The notes beneath the pieces are model-generated. The model was not told the DNA's origin. It ran no database searches and saw nothing but the letters and a program-made list of their open reading frames with translations. A stretch of 42,817 bases of DNA, from contig JAFWHT010000020.1 of NCBI GenBank assembly GCA_017511965.1, forward strand, positions 1 to 42,817, read 5' to 3'. The translations under genes were made by a program, and so were the position numbers. This stretch comes from Candidatus Saccharimonadota bacterium (GTDB lineage: Bacteria > Patescibacteriota > Saccharimonadia > Saccharimonadales > Saccharimonadaceae). This document shows, piece by piece, positions 24,418 through 33,364 of this stretch. Numbering within the stretch: the first letter of the stretch is position 1; every line of letters starts with the position of its first letter.

Positions 24418-25224
24418 CTACGCGTTAAAAGTGATAGTGTTTAGTAATTTATCAAAATCCGGCTGGAACAAAACCGAATCAGTCTGCATGATTACAGTTT
24501 TATCACGAATCTTAAACACTACAATAAATCCATTTAATTCTGTTTGTGGAATTTTTCCAGTATAGCGATTTCCTACGATATCGCCATTTTTCCCAAACGT
24601 CACCGACTCCATCGTCAAATTCGCATTCTTTTTTTCCATTGCTTTTTGATATTCAGCCGCCACTTCGTCAAAACTTTTATCACGAATCGTTACGCGCAGT
24701 GCGTTGATAGTGTCTTTTCCGACTGCATCAACTTGGATCGGATTAAAGTAGGCGTTAAAATCACCGCCTTTATCCGCTGCTGCCGCTACATACACACTCC
24801 AAGTTTTTGGATATTCAAACGTCAACTGCCCATAATCCACTGGCCCCGAAAAAACCTTGTACGGGTATTTTTCTCTTTCTAAAAACTCTGCTTCCATTTT
24901 TGTTGCTTGTTCATCTTTTGCTTCTGCTACTGCAATATCAATTTTCCCCTCTACATCCGTCCTTGCTTCATCATACTGTACATACATCCAAATAAACAAC
25001 CCAATAAACGTCACTGCAACTAGTGATACCAAAATTATTACTATTGTTTTTATTAATTCTGCAATGTTTTTCTTCTCTTTTGGTAGCACTGTCACCTGTT
25101 GCACCATTGGCGCTCCATTCGCCGTGGTTTGTGGACCAGCTGGCTGAATCGGCATTGCCGGTTGAATCGGCTGAACCGGTTGAACTGGCGGAATTGGTGC
25201 CTGAGGTATTTGTCCATTATCCAT
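24418..25224 (-). CDS. Proline-rich single-pass membrane protein, 268 aa
   Basis: Not recognised. The cytoplasmic N-terminus (residues 1-42) is a Pro/Gln-rich tract built on repeats such as PVQPVQPIQPAMPIQP. A membrane helix (about 56-82) leads to a short coiled region (EGKIDIAVAEAKDEQATKMEAEF) and an extracytoplasmic domain (about 115-268) with FEYPKTWSVYV and RVTIRDKSFDEVAAEYQ, resembling the PsbP-like fold seen in many surface proteins of Gram-positive type. The TGATATAAT box lies 6 nt before the ATG. Similar proteins are common in Saccharibacteria; the role is unknown. Confidence 0.75.
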   Translation of the reverse strand: MDNGQIPQAPIPPVQPVQPIQPAMPIQPAGPQTTANGAPMVQQVTVLPKEKKNIAELIKTIVIILVSLVAVTFIGLFIWMYVQYDEARTDVEGKIDIAVAEAKDEQATKMEAEFLEREKYPYKVFSGPVDYGQLTFEYPKTWSVYVAAAADKGGDFNAYFNPIQVDAVGKDTINALRVTIRDKSFDEVAAEYQKAMEKKNANLTMESVTFGKNGDIVGNRYTGKIPQTELNGFIVVFKIRDKTVIMQTDSVLFQPDFDKLLNTITFNA

Positions 25225-25241
25225 AAGTATATTATATCACA

Positions 25242-25439
25242 CTATTTACTAAAATCTACTGATAAAACTTCGACTTCATTTTTTAATTCATCTAGATCTT
25301 TTTTCAAATCCGTTGCGAGTTTTATCGCTTCCTTATATTTTTTTACTGCTTCGTCCAAATTAAATTCTTCCGAATAAAACCACTCTGTACTTTTTTCTAA
25401 TTCTGCTAGTTTTTGATTTAATGTTTTATTCTCTTTCAT
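25242..25439 (-). CDS. xseB: Exodeoxyribonuclease VII small subunit
   Basis: A 65-aa helical protein, LNQKLAELEKSTEWF then FNLDEAVKKYKEAIKLATDL, the expected XseB pattern. Several copies coat the extended arm of XseA. The gene overlaps xseA by 14 nt in the usual order. Confidence 0.87.
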   Translation of the reverse strand: MKENKTLNQKLAELEKSTEWFYSEEFNLDEAVKKYKEAIKLATDLKKDLDELKNEVEVLSVDFSK

Positions 25440-26511
25440 AAATCTCCTTTATTTCTGCTTTAATTTCTTTTTCGAATGTTGTAATTTTTACAACATTACC
25501 TAATGATATTTTACCATCCAAAATCGCATAGCCTTGTTTTAAGACTTTTTCCGGATCATGCGCGATTAAAATTTTCATCTGACTCTCTAAAAATCTTTGA
25601 TACTCATCAACTTTAGTCAAAATAGACTCTTTTGTTCTTAGAATTTTATCTTCTACATTATTTTTTTCGCTCTCAATCCGTTCAACTAAAGTCTTCCCAA
25701 ACCTCTCAACCACTTCGTAAACTCGCCTTTTTGCTTCTTTTTTGTCTGGCGTTAAAATTTCTGCTACGTTCGACGGTGTAGAAGCGCATAAATCTGCAGC
25801 GAGATCCGCCAACGATTCATCAACTTCGTGCCCAATCCCTGTCACTACCGGAATCTTCGAACTCGCAATCGCCCGTACCAATGCTTCGTCATTAAAACAA
25901 GACAAATCGTCTGCCGAGCCACCACCACGAATAATCGCGATTGTCTCCACTTCTGATTTTTCGTTAAAATACTTTAGGGCACGAATAATCTGATCCGGCG
26001 CATCTATTCCCTGCACCTGAGTATGCGCAACTTCAATTCGAATTCCACCCCATCTAGCATTCATAATTTTAATAAAGTCTGCATACCCCGCCGCTTGCGT
26101 CGACGAAATTACGCCAAGTCGCGCCAAATCTTTTGGCAATTCCCGTTTTTTCGTCGGATCAAACAAGCCTTCGTCCGTTAATTTTTTCTTCAAAAGCTCA
26201 AATGCTTTTTTCAAACTCCCCTCGCCAACCGGCTTAATTGCCTGAACTGTCAACGAAAATTTTCCCCACTTTGTTAATTTCGGCGTCGCCCGAACAACCA
26301 CCTTCATTCCATCTTCAATCGGCATCCGTAGCTGATAAAGCGTCATAAAACAACTTACGCTCGACTCCTCATCTTTCAAATCAAAAAACACCCACTTTCC
26401 TTGATTAACTTTAAAGCTCGCTACCTCACCCTCCACCATCACACTGCCGTAAGCATAATCCAACGTCTGATTCACAACTTCGATAAACGTAGTAGGGGTA
26501 AAGGCGTTCAT
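25426..26511 (-). CDS. xseA: Exodeoxyribonuclease VII large subunit
   Basis: Exo VII degrades single-stranded DNA to oligonucleotides in repair. The 361-aa XseA has an N-terminal OB domain (VMVEGEVASFKVNQGKWVFF), and the catalytic domain with GVISSTQAAGYADFI, the IIRGGGSADDLSCFNDEALVRAI block and IPVVTGIGHEVDESLADLAAD. The helical arm is shorter than in E. coli XseA (about 456 aa). Its ATG overlaps the stop of the flippase-like gene (ATGA), so translation is coupled. Confidence 0.94.
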   Translation of the reverse strand: MNAFTPTTFIEVVNQTLDYAYGSVMVEGEVASFKVNQGKWVFFDLKDEESSVSCFMTLYQLRMPIEDGMKVVVRATPKLTKWGKFSLTVQAIKPVGEGSLKKAFELLKKKLTDEGLFDPTKKRELPKDLARLGVISSTQAAGYADFIKIMNARWGGIRIEVAHTQVQGIDAPDQIIRALKYFNEKSEVETIAIIRGGGSADDLSCFNDEALVRAIASSKIPVVTGIGHEVDESLADLAADLCASTPSNVAEILTPDKKEAKRRVYEVVERFGKTLVERIESEKNNVEDKILRTKESILTKVDEYQRFLESQMKILIAHDPEKVLKQGYAILDGKISLGNVVKITTFEKEIKAEIKEIYERE

Positions 26512-27548
26512 TTTCTATCCTTTATTGCTTTATAATACGGTACTGAGCCTGAGACAATTGTAAAGACTAGGGTAATCACACGAGTCATCACGGTCACAAT
26601 CGTTGCCGTCGGAAAATCTACCCCTAGCGCAATCATCACTCCCGCCATCCCGAGCTCATAAAGTCCATACGGCACAATTCCATCAAACACCGAGCCAATC
26701 GCTTCGCCAACCATAATATATGCCAAAAGTTCCGGTCGCCCAAGCGACAAAGCGACGATATAGTACGTGCCAATCTCGCACAAACTGTAAATTATTCCCC
26801 ACAATATCGGACTCTTTAGATATTTTTTATTTTCCCTCGCAATTTTTACGCTCTCATAAATATCCAAAAAATAATTTTTTACTTTTTCGTAATGCAAAAT
26901 TCGTCGCTTCAACCCAAAAGTCACAATCATAATAAAAATATCTGTCAATTTATCTATCGAACGCGCAAAAAACTCAATCCGTTTTTTGCTACTCGCAACA
27001 TAAACAATTAACGACAGCCCAACAAATACGCCAGTATTCATGAGAAGGGCGACTGGTATAATCCACTGCGCTTCCATTGGCACCAACCCAAACAAAAATA
27101 AAGCAAAAATCGCAATTAGCGCTTGTAAATAATTTATTACCGTCGTAATTGCATAACGAAAAATATAAAGAAAACTCGCTTGCCCCGCCGAAACATTAAA
27201 CGGCAAAAGTCGATAAGTTAAAAACGCCAGCCCACCAACCCCTCCCGCCGGTACTGCATGATTAACAAAATTCAGCTCTGTCGAAATTCGAAAAATCTCC
27301 TTTTTTGAAAACTTTTTAACATTCGAACGATTTTTTAAATACGAAAAAAATATCTGCCCACACGCATAATACATAAACAACTGTTCTGGAATTAAGGCCA
27401 ACAAAACAAAACCATTCGTCTGTCCAAGATGCTCAAACGTTTCTACCATGTCTGCTCGGTTTTCATAAACTACAAAACCAACCAAAATCGCAGTCAAAAC
27501 TATCAAAAAGGTCTTAAAAGAAACGCTTAACTTCTTTTTCTTAACCAT
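26508..27548 (-). CDS. Flippase-like / LPG-synthase-type membrane protein (UPF0104)
   Basis: A 346-aa protein with about eight membrane segments. It has features of the lysylphosphatidylglycerol-synthase TM / UPF0104 family: an early basic N-terminus, a conserved NHAVPAGGVGGLAFLTYRLL loop, and a late segment with SVFDGIVPYGLYELGMAGV. It lacks the soluble aminoacyl transferase domain of MprF, so a role in lipid flipping is more likely than lipid aminoacylation. TATAAT (27560-27555) lies 6 nt before the ATG. It heads the run with xseA and xseB. Confidence 0.83.
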   Translation of the reverse strand: MVKKKKLSVSFKTFLIVLTAILVGFVVYENRADMVETFEHLGQTNGFVLLALIPEQLFMYYACGQIFFSYLKNRSNVKKFSKKEIFRISTELNFVNHAVPAGGVGGLAFLTYRLLPFNVSAGQASFLYIFRYAITTVINYLQALIAIFALFLFGLVPMEAQWIIPVALLMNTGVFVGLSLIVYVASSKKRIEFFARSIDKLTDIFIMIVTFGLKRRILHYEKVKNYFLDIYESVKIARENKKYLKSPILWGIIYSLCEIGTYYIVALSLGRPELLAYIMVGEAIGSVFDGIVPYGLYELGMAGVMIALGVDFPTATIVTVMTRVITLVFTIVSGSVPYYKAIKDRK

Positions 27549-27566
27549 AACTATATTATAGCACTT

Positions 27567-27839
27567 TTAGCGAACTTCGACGCGAACTCTTGGCAAAGAT
27601 TTACCCGAAAAATGTGTCTTTTTAGTCTTAACAAAAGTTACGACTCCGTCTTTTGCCGCATGAATCGTAAAGTTACGTGACATATAAGTTCCCGGACCGG
27701 CAATTTTTGTCGCGCCAGTTTGGCGAACTAAAACCTCGCCGTTTTTCACTTTTTGGCCACCAAAACGCTTCACGCCAAGGCGTTGACCAGCATTGTTATG
27801 TATATTCTTGGCGGTACCGCCAGCTTTTACGTGTGACAT
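27567..27839 (-). CDS. rpmA: 50S ribosomal protein L27
   Basis: The 90-aa protein has the L27 pattern KAGGTAKNIHNNAGQRLGVK, GGQKVKNGEVLVRQTG and GPGTYMSRNFTIHAAKDGVV. L27 supports the peptidyl-transferase centre. The start is close to the mature N-terminus and no protease-cleaved extension is visible. L21, the usual neighbour, is not here; the gene instead follows a methyltransferase gene, with TAATG overlap. Confidence 0.94.
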   Translation of the reverse strand: MSHVKAGGTAKNIHNNAGQRLGVKRFGGQKVKNGEVLVRQTGATKIAGPGTYMSRNFTIHAAKDGVVTFVKTKKTHFSGKSLPRVRVEVR

Positions 27840-28966
27840 TACTTTTTCCTTAAAATTATTATATCTCTCGCGACAATCTGGCTTTTACGATAATAAAGCA
27901 ATCCCTCGCGCGTTTTTATATTAACATTATACCCCAAATCGCTTATCTCGTCAAGAATATCTAACCTTTCATATTTTTCGTTTTCTCGAAGCCACGCCGG
28001 AATCGCAATAACCACCGGCACATCTTTCTTTATTTGACTACTTAAATTCTTCAAAAATCCTAAGACAGTAGCACTACATTCTTGTTTTTGCTCTAGAAAT
28101 TCCATCTCGTTCGGAATTTTGCTAAACGGTTTTCCAAGATACCCCTCGCAAGCCACCGCCGAAATGGGTTGAGCCCATTTATGGTTCGTTGCATCCCCAA
28201 CTTCAAGTTGAAAGTTTTTAAATTTAAAGTGAGTTAAATTCTTTTTACTGTATTCAATCATTCTTTCACTCAAATCAGTCCCATACGCCCTGTAACCCAT
28301 CAAAATCGCCTCTTGCAAAACTACACCCGTCCCACAAAACGGATCCAAAATCGTGCTGCCATTCGAAAGCGGCCCACAAAGATTAATTAAAATCTGCGCT
28401 AGTTTCGGTGGTAACATCCCAACTTTTGCGTCCCTTGCTGGCCTCGCCTGATCACGCCGCGCATAAGCGTCGATATCCTGTACGCCAATAACCCTAAACC
28501 ATTCATCATCGATTTTAATTAACTCTACTTTTCTTTCATTCTTTCCCGACAAACCATTATGAAGAGACGTCGCCGTCGATAAAACTGCTTCTTTATTTTC
28601 GACAACTCTCACGCTTCGCCCATGTCGCACCAAAATCTTTTTCAGTTTCAACGCCTCCGCGCTCGCCGTTTTTCGCGACGATTTTCTCGAATAATCCGAA
28701 ACCCCTATCGTAATCTTCCCCTCCGGCAAATCCATAAAATACTCAATCGGTTTTTTGTCTAATTCGACAGCGAGCTTAAGCGTCCCACCAAGACGCTCTA
28801 TGGCGGGTGGCACAAAAGTATCTTCTGAGGGAATTTCGGAGCCCGGCAGGGCGAGATTTAGCGCGCCGTCCGAAAAAGATATTTTATGCCACCCACCACC
28901 ATAGAGCGCATTGAGCTCTGCTATCGAAATTTCTGGTTGCCTACCCAAGACTGCTAAATATCTCAT
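27839..28966 (-). CDS. Trm11/TrmG10-like RNA (guanine-N2) methyltransferase
   Basis: A 375-aa protein with an N-terminal THUMP-like region that begins MRYLAVLGRQPEISIAELNA and ends LGGTLKLAVEL, and a C-terminal Rossmann domain with the SAM motif ILDPFCGTGVVLQEA and a second block GYRAYGTDLSERMIEY. The usual DPPYG catalytic motif is not seen; the equivalent position reads VACEGYLGKPFSK, so substrate or chemistry may differ. Archaeal/eukaryotic relatives methylate tRNA position 10. Residues about 20-58 are encoded by palindrome P5. TATAAT lies 6 nt before the ATG. Confidence 0.82.
   Translation of the reverse strand: MRYLAVLGRQPEISIAELNALYGGGWHKISFSDGALNLALPGSEIPSEDTFVPPAIERLGGTLKLAVELDKKPIEYFMDLPEGKITIGVSDYSRKSSRKTASAEALKLKKILVRHGRSVRVVENKEAVLSTATSLHNGLSGKNERKVELIKIDDEWFRVIGVQDIDAYARRDQARPARDAKVGMLPPKLAQILINLCGPLSNGSTILDPFCGTGVVLQEAILMGYRAYGTDLSERMIEYSKKNLTHFKFKNFQLEVGDATNHKWAQPISAVACEGYLGKPFSKIPNEMEFLEQKQECSATVLGFLKNLSSQIKKDVPVVIAIPAWLRENEKYERLDILDEISDLGYNVNIKTREGLLYYRKSQIVARDIIILRKK
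28794..28908. repeat. Imperfect palindrome P5 inside the trm11-like gene
   Basis: The arms pair through CGCTCTAT/ATAGAGCG at the outer ends, CGGGTGGCA with TGCCACCC, then CAAAAGTATCTT with AAGATATTTTA. Palindrome length is 115 nt, in frame, over residues about 20-58. Conserved residues lie close to both arms, so an insertion is less certain than for tatD. Confidence 0.6.
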
Positions 28967-29011
28967 GGTTTAATTATAGCACGGCCTAGAGCCTATCCAA
29001 TCAAATCTGGT

Positions 29012-29045
29012 CTTGACTTTTTATAAAGTCTATGCTTAAATAAGC
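29012..29045 (+). promoter_or_regulatory. Promoter of the small basic membrane protein
   Basis: TTGACT, a 17-nt spacer and TTAAAT with an extended TGC, ahead of AAAGGAGA and the ATG at 29076. One of the few complete -35/-10 promoters here. Confidence 0.6.
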
Positions 29046-29075
29046 TCAAGCATTATTAAATAAAAAGGAGAAATA

Positions 29076-29279
29076 ATGGCTCAAGCAAAAAAGAAACAAG
29101 CGACCAAAACTGCGAAAAAAGGTACTCGCGCAAAAGCCGGCACCGCCAAAAAGCGTACTTGTTGTGCAAAAAAAGCTTGTCAAAATAACCATGATCGCAA
29201 CCATATCTACGTTGTTACGGTCATGGGCATGATTACAGCAATTTTACTCTGCGCAAATGCAGCAATGCTAATGGTCTAA
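29076..29279 (+). CDS. Small Lys/Ala-rich protein with C-terminal membrane helix
   Basis: A 67-aa protein. Residues 2-34 are a histone H1-like basic tail (AQAKKKQATKTAKKGTRAKA...), with C29, C30 and C35 in a small cysteine cluster; residues about 44-66 (HIYVVTVMGMITAILLCANA) form one membrane helix. It could tether nucleic acid to the membrane, but this is inference only. It has a full promoter and a strong ribosome site, suggesting high expression. The last 4 nt overlap convergent mnmA. Confidence 0.75.
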   Translation: MAQAKKKQATKTAKKGTRAKAGTAKKRTCCAKKACQNNHDRNHIYVVTVMGMITAILLCANAAMLMV

Positions 29280-30328
29280 ACAATTATCCCACCGCCGAGT
29301 ACAATCTCGTCGGCATAAATTACAGCGCTCTGCCCCGCGGCCGGGCGCTTAATTTTGTTTTCAAAATATAATTTTGAACCGTCAAATTTCGCCGGAACTA
29401 GCGGCGCCCGATGCCGCAGCCGAACGGAGACTTGTTTTGGAAACTGTTCAAATTTCCTTATAACGATATCTTTCAATTCTAGCTCGTCCGTCCACAAATT
29501 CTCATCATTCAAATTCTTCGAAACATAGACGATGTTTTGTTCAATATCCTTTTTCACGACATAATATGGTAGTCCATCATTAATTTCCCCCCTCACTCCA
29601 TTCAAATACAACCCGTGCCTTTGTCCAATCGTGTAAAACACTGCGCCCTCATGATAACCCAAAACTTTTTCGTCCTCAACTCGGCGAATTTCACCCGGCT
29701 TTAAATCAATATATTCTTTCAAAAAATCCTTCATCCCGACCTCGCCCACAAAGCAAACTCCCATCGACTCTTTTTTATACGCATTATGAAGTCCATTTTC
29801 TTCGGCCAGCTTCTTTACTTCCGGCTTTTTCATCTCCCCAATCGGAAAAATTGTCTTTTTCAAAGCCTCCTCCGGCATCCGATAAAGAAAATACGTCTGA
29901 TCTTTATTCTCATCCACGGCTCGCATCAATTGACCATCTTTCGTTCTTGCATAGTGCCCGGTGGCAATAAAATCAGCCCCTCTTTCCATTGCTTTCTCAA
30001 AAAAGAGCTTAAACTTAATTTCTTGATTACACATAATATCCGGATTCGGCGTCCTCCCGGCTCGAAATTCAGAAAGCATATATTCAACAACTTTTTCAAA
30101 ATACTCTTTCTCAAAATCCCAAACTTCAAAGGGAATCCCAAGTTTTACCGCAACCCGCTTCGCATCCGCCAGATCCTCCGCCCACGGACATTTCATTCCT
30201 GGCAAATCCTTCGACCAGTTTTTCATATAAACTCCAACAACCTTGTAGCCTTGCTGAACCAAAAGCATCGTCGCCACGCTCGAATCAACCCCCCCGCTCA
30301 TCCCCACAAAAACGAGAGGTTTACTCAT
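29276..30328 (-). CDS. mnmA: tRNA-specific 2-thiouridylase MnmA
   Basis: Adds sulfur to U34 of Lys, Glu and Gln tRNAs (the tRNA-Lys with TTT anticodon in this window is a target). Start chosen at ATG 30328 (MSKPLVFVGMSGGVDSS), which overlaps the iscS stop by 8 nt; an upstream ATG at 30364 would add 12 residues. The protein has the PP-loop SGGVDSS, the catalytic cysteines in IMCNQEIKF and GVCFVGE, ATGHYAR and the central GQRHGL block. It sits directly after its sulfur donor gene. Confidence 0.95.
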   Translation of the reverse strand: MSKPLVFVGMSGGVDSSVATMLLVQQGYKVVGVYMKNWSKDLPGMKCPWAEDLADAKRVAVKLGIPFEVWDFEKEYFEKVVEYMLSEFRAGRTPNPDIMCNQEIKFKLFFEKAMERGADFIATGHYARTKDGQLMRAVDENKDQTYFLYRMPEEALKKTIFPIGEMKKPEVKKLAEENGLHNAYKKESMGVCFVGEVGMKDFLKEYIDLKPGEIRRVEDEKVLGYHEGAVFYTIGQRHGLYLNGVRGEINDGLPYYVVKKDIEQNIVYVSKNLNDENLWTDELELKDIVIRKFEQFPKQVSVRLRHRAPLVPAKFDGSKLYFENKIKRPAAGQSAVIYADEIVLGGGIIV

Positions 30329-31451
30329 GCGCAACTCTTTCTCTCTCGGCCCGAACAACTTCATTAATTATCCGTGCCGCCTCGATTATCTGTTCTTTTG
30401 TGTTTGTCTCCCCAAACGAAATCCTAAGCGATCCAGCAATCTCGGAATCTGTTAGCCCAATCGCCGCAAGTACGTGTGAGCGTACCCCCTTAGAAGCCGC
30501 ACATGCCGCCCCGGTCGCCACATAAACCCCTTTTTCTTCAAGAAGGAACACTAATCGTTCCGCATCTATACCATTATAGCACAAAACTACGAAATTGTCA
30601 AGCATATGCTTTTTCACTGGCAGCTCATACCCCTGTAATTCGTCTAAAAATACTTTTTTAAACTCTGCGTATTTTTTTCGATTTCCGTTCAAATGCTCCT
30701 TGGCCAGAGAGACTGCCTTAGCAAACCCAATCACCCCCGGAACATTTTCCGTCCCTGAGCGAAGCCCATTTTCTTGCCCTCCGCCAACCGTCAAAGGATT
30801 CAAGCGAACCTCATGCGAAACATATAAAGCCCCCACTCCCTTCGGCCCATAAACTTTCGCCGCGTTCAAAGTCAAAAGATCAACCCCAAGCCTCGCAACA
30901 TTCACGTCGAGCAAATTCAACGCTTGTGACGCATCAGAATGTAACAAAATCTGTCGCTTCACTCCACGCCTCAATCTATCCATTCGCACCTCACGCACTA
31001 GCGCCCCAATCTCCGCTATTGGCTGAATAACTCCAATCTCATTATTTACTAACGAAACGCTAATCAATTCCGTCTCGTCCGTAATCTTCCCCCTTAAATC
31101 TTCCATATCAATCAACCCACTCGGCAGAACTTTTATCGCCTCCCCACCATACTGCTCCGCCACCCGCCTAACCGAATCATGCTCAGTAGTGAGATACAAA
31201 ACTCCGCCAGAGACCCCCGCCATAGCCAAATTATTCGCCTCCGTCGCCCCTGCCGTAATAACAAGATCCGATCCCTTTGCGCCAATCGCGCGCGCAATCA
31301 CATTTTTCGCTTCCTCATATTCCTTTGAAACCTTCTTTGCAGGCAAATACGGACTCGACGGATTAAAAAACTCCTCCAAAAAATACGGCCCGCTAGCCTC
31401 AAAAACTTTCTTAGAAACTGGCGTCGCCGCCGCATGATCAAGATAAATCAT
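30321..31451 (-). CDS. iscS: Cysteine desulfurase (IscS/NifS family)
   Basis: A PLP enzyme that takes sulfur from cysteine and gives it to MnmA and possibly Fe-S assembly. The 376-aa protein has MIYLDHAAATPV, the cofactor block TAGATEANNLA, the HSDASQAL aspartate block, the lysine K199 in LNAAKVYGPKG and the catalytic C317 in TGAACAASKG. The residue before the lysine is Ala where the family usually has His, which is odd. Coupled to mnmA. TATAAT (extended TGG) lies 7 nt before the ATG. Confidence 0.93.
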   Translation of the reverse strand: MIYLDHAAATPVSKKVFEASGPYFLEEFFNPSSPYLPAKKVSKEYEEAKNVIARAIGAKGSDLVITAGATEANNLAMAGVSGGVLYLTTEHDSVRRVAEQYGGEAIKVLPSGLIDMEDLRGKITDETELISVSLVNNEIGVIQPIAEIGALVREVRMDRLRRGVKRQILLHSDASQALNLLDVNVARLGVDLLTLNAAKVYGPKGVGALYVSHEVRLNPLTVGGGQENGLRSGTENVPGVIGFAKAVSLAKEHLNGNRKKYAEFKKVFLDELQGYELPVKKHMLDNFVVLCYNGIDAERLVFLLEEKGVYVATGAACAASKGVRSHVLAAIGLTDSEIAGSLRISFGETNTKEQIIEAARIINEVVRAERERVAHE

Positions 31452-31523
31452 ATCTATAATTATACCATAAAACTAAAATAATACTTTTAGCAGCATAATG
31501 CGCTATGTGTTATAATTAGAGCA

Positions 31524-32984
31524 ATGAAAACAGCTTTTGATGCGAATAAATTTTTACGGGTTCAAAAAAAGAAAATCGAACAACGTATTAAAATGTTCGA
31601 TAAACTTTATCTCGAATTTGGCGGGAAGTTAATCGACGACCAACACGCCGCACGCACTCTACCCGGCTACGCGCCCGATCTAAAAATCAAACTCCTCCAA
31701 GAATTTAAAGACAAAGCCGAAGTAATTCTTTGTATCAATGCCGACGCAATCGAAAAATCAAAAATCCGCGCCGACCGACTTTTAACTTATGAAGACGAAA
31801 TTATTCGTTTGATTGAATTTCTTCGCAAAAAAGGCCTAGCTGTCGACAATGTCGTCATCACGCTCTACGAAGGCCAGAAAAAAGCTGACGATTTCGCGAA
31901 AAAATTAAAAGATTATAAGATTAAGACCTATTTTCACACTTTCACAAAAGGCTACCCAACCGACGTCGACATGATTGTTTCCGACGAAGGCTATGGCGCA
32001 AATTCCTATATCAAAACAACAAAACCCCTCGTCGTCGTTTCGGCACCAGGCCCCGGTTCCGGAAAACTCGCAACTTCCCTTTCTCAGCTTTATCACGAGT
32101 CAAAACGTGGCACAAACGCCGGTTATGCAAAATTCGAAACTTTTCCAGTTTGGAGTTTGCCTCTAAAGCACCCAGTCAATCTCGCCTACGAAGCCGCAAC
32201 TGCCGATCTCGATGATAAAAACATGATTGATTATTTCCATCTCGAAAAATACGGCGAGTCCGCCGTCAATTATAATCGCGATCTCGAAACTTTTCCGGTT
32301 TTAAAGGAAATCTTAACCCGTATTTCTGGCAAAAGCATCTATCATTCACCAACCGACATGGGCGTTAATGTTATTAGCGAATGTATTACCGACGACAAAG
32401 CCGTTCAAAAAGCCGCGAAGGATGAAATTATTCGACGCTATCTTCGCGCTCTAACCGATCTTAAAAAAGGCCTTGTTGACGAGGCAGTCCCAGAGCGCAT
32501 TAAACTTCTCATGAATGAGCTCGAAATCTCCGAAGATGACCGCCCAGTGATTAAAAAAGCTAACGAAAAACGTAAAAAATCTCAAAAACCAAGCGCCTGT
32601 CTTTTTGCCGATAAAAAATATATCGTCGGACGAAAAACTGATTATCTTTCGCCAATTTCGAGTACTTTTATTAACGCTATCAAAGTTCTAACAAAAATTC
32701 CCGACGAGGTCGACCTCATCGCGCCCGCCGTTCTAAAACCAATTTTAGACATCAAAAATAAAACCTCAAATTTCACAAAAAGCCATTTAGGTCTTGATGA
32801 TGTTTTAATTGCGCTTTCAATCTGCGGAACGACCAATCCAATTGCTAAAAAAGCCTTGGAGAGTATCGAAAAACTAAACGGCGCCGAGCTTCATGCTACT
32901 CACCTAATTCCCAACGACGAACTAATTATCCTCACTAACCTCGGTATCAACGCTACTTCTGGGACTGAACTTGACCTCACTTGA
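31524..32984 (+). CDS. DUF1846 family protein
   Basis: The 486-aa protein matches the DUF1846 family in length and landmarks: FDANKFLRVQKKKIEQRI, FGGKLIDDQHAARTLPGY, VVSAPGPGSGKLATSLSQLY, ETFPVWSLPLKHPVNLAYEAATADL and SPTDMGVNV. Family structures show a Rossmann-like, ATPase-resembling fold, but no function is established. TATAAT with TGT lies 7 nt upstream, so it is probably leaderless. The 3' end overlaps the convergent small membrane protein gene by 63 nt, the largest overlap in the window. Confidence 0.9.
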   Translation: MKTAFDANKFLRVQKKKIEQRIKMFDKLYLEFGGKLIDDQHAARTLPGYAPDLKIKLLQEFKDKAEVILCINADAIEKSKIRADRLLTYEDEIIRLIEFLRKKGLAVDNVVITLYEGQKKADDFAKKLKDYKIKTYFHTFTKGYPTDVDMIVSDEGYGANSYIKTTKPLVVVSAPGPGSGKLATSLSQLYHESKRGTNAGYAKFETFPVWSLPLKHPVNLAYEAATADLDDKNMIDYFHLEKYGESAVNYNRDLETFPVLKEILTRISGKSIYHSPTDMGVNVISECITDDKAVQKAAKDEIIRRYLRALTDLKKGLVDEAVPERIKLLMNELEISEDDRPVIKKANEKRKKSQKPSACLFADKKYIVGRKTDYLSPISSTFINAIKVLTKIPDEVDLIAPAVLKPILDIKNKTSNFTKSHLGLDDVLIALSICGTTNPIAKKALESIEKLNGAELHATHLIPNDELIILTNLGINATSGTELDLT

Positions 32985-33335
32985 GTCGTCGCGAATCAAA
33001 ATTAAATTCCCACTACTAAGTCGATATTCATACTCATCGTTTAAATCATATAGCCACGCCGTCTCAATTTTGATCTTCCCGTCTTCAAGCGCCCAAATAA
33101 AATCGTAATCATTTAAATGGTTATTCGTCGTAAGTTTCCCTTTTCCAATTTCTGTAAAATCCCAAATCACACCAGGCTCATCTTCACGCTGAAAACTCCC
33201 GACCGAAACCAAGTATTCTCCATCTTGAAGTGCCACCTGCTGGCTCAGTCTCAACACCAAAAAAACTATACCAGCCACTAGCGCAACAAGACCGATTACA
33301 AAAACTATGATTGAAATCTTTTGTTTTCGTTCCAT
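32922..33335 (-). CDS. Small single-pass membrane protein, 137 aa
   Basis: Not recognised. An N-terminal membrane helix (residues about 7-29, IIVFVIGLVALVAGIVFLVL) is followed by an acidic extracytoplasmic beta-rich domain (GEYLVSVGSFQREDEPG, GKLTTNNHLNDYDF, EYRLSSGNLILIRDD) like the lipocalin-type fold of many small surface proteins. TGTTAAAAT lies 6 nt before the ATG. Its last 63 nt run antisense to the DUF1846 gene, so the C-terminal 20 residues are constrained by it. Confidence 0.75.
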   Translation of the reverse strand: MERKQKISIIVFVIGLVALVAGIVFLVLRLSQQVALQDGEYLVSVGSFQREDEPGVIWDFTEIGKGKLTTNNHLNDYDFIWALEDGKIKIETAWLYDLNDEYEYRLSSGNLILIRDDSSEVKFSPRSSVDTEVSEDN

Positions 33336-33364
33336 GTTTTTATTTTAACAATAGAATTTTAATT

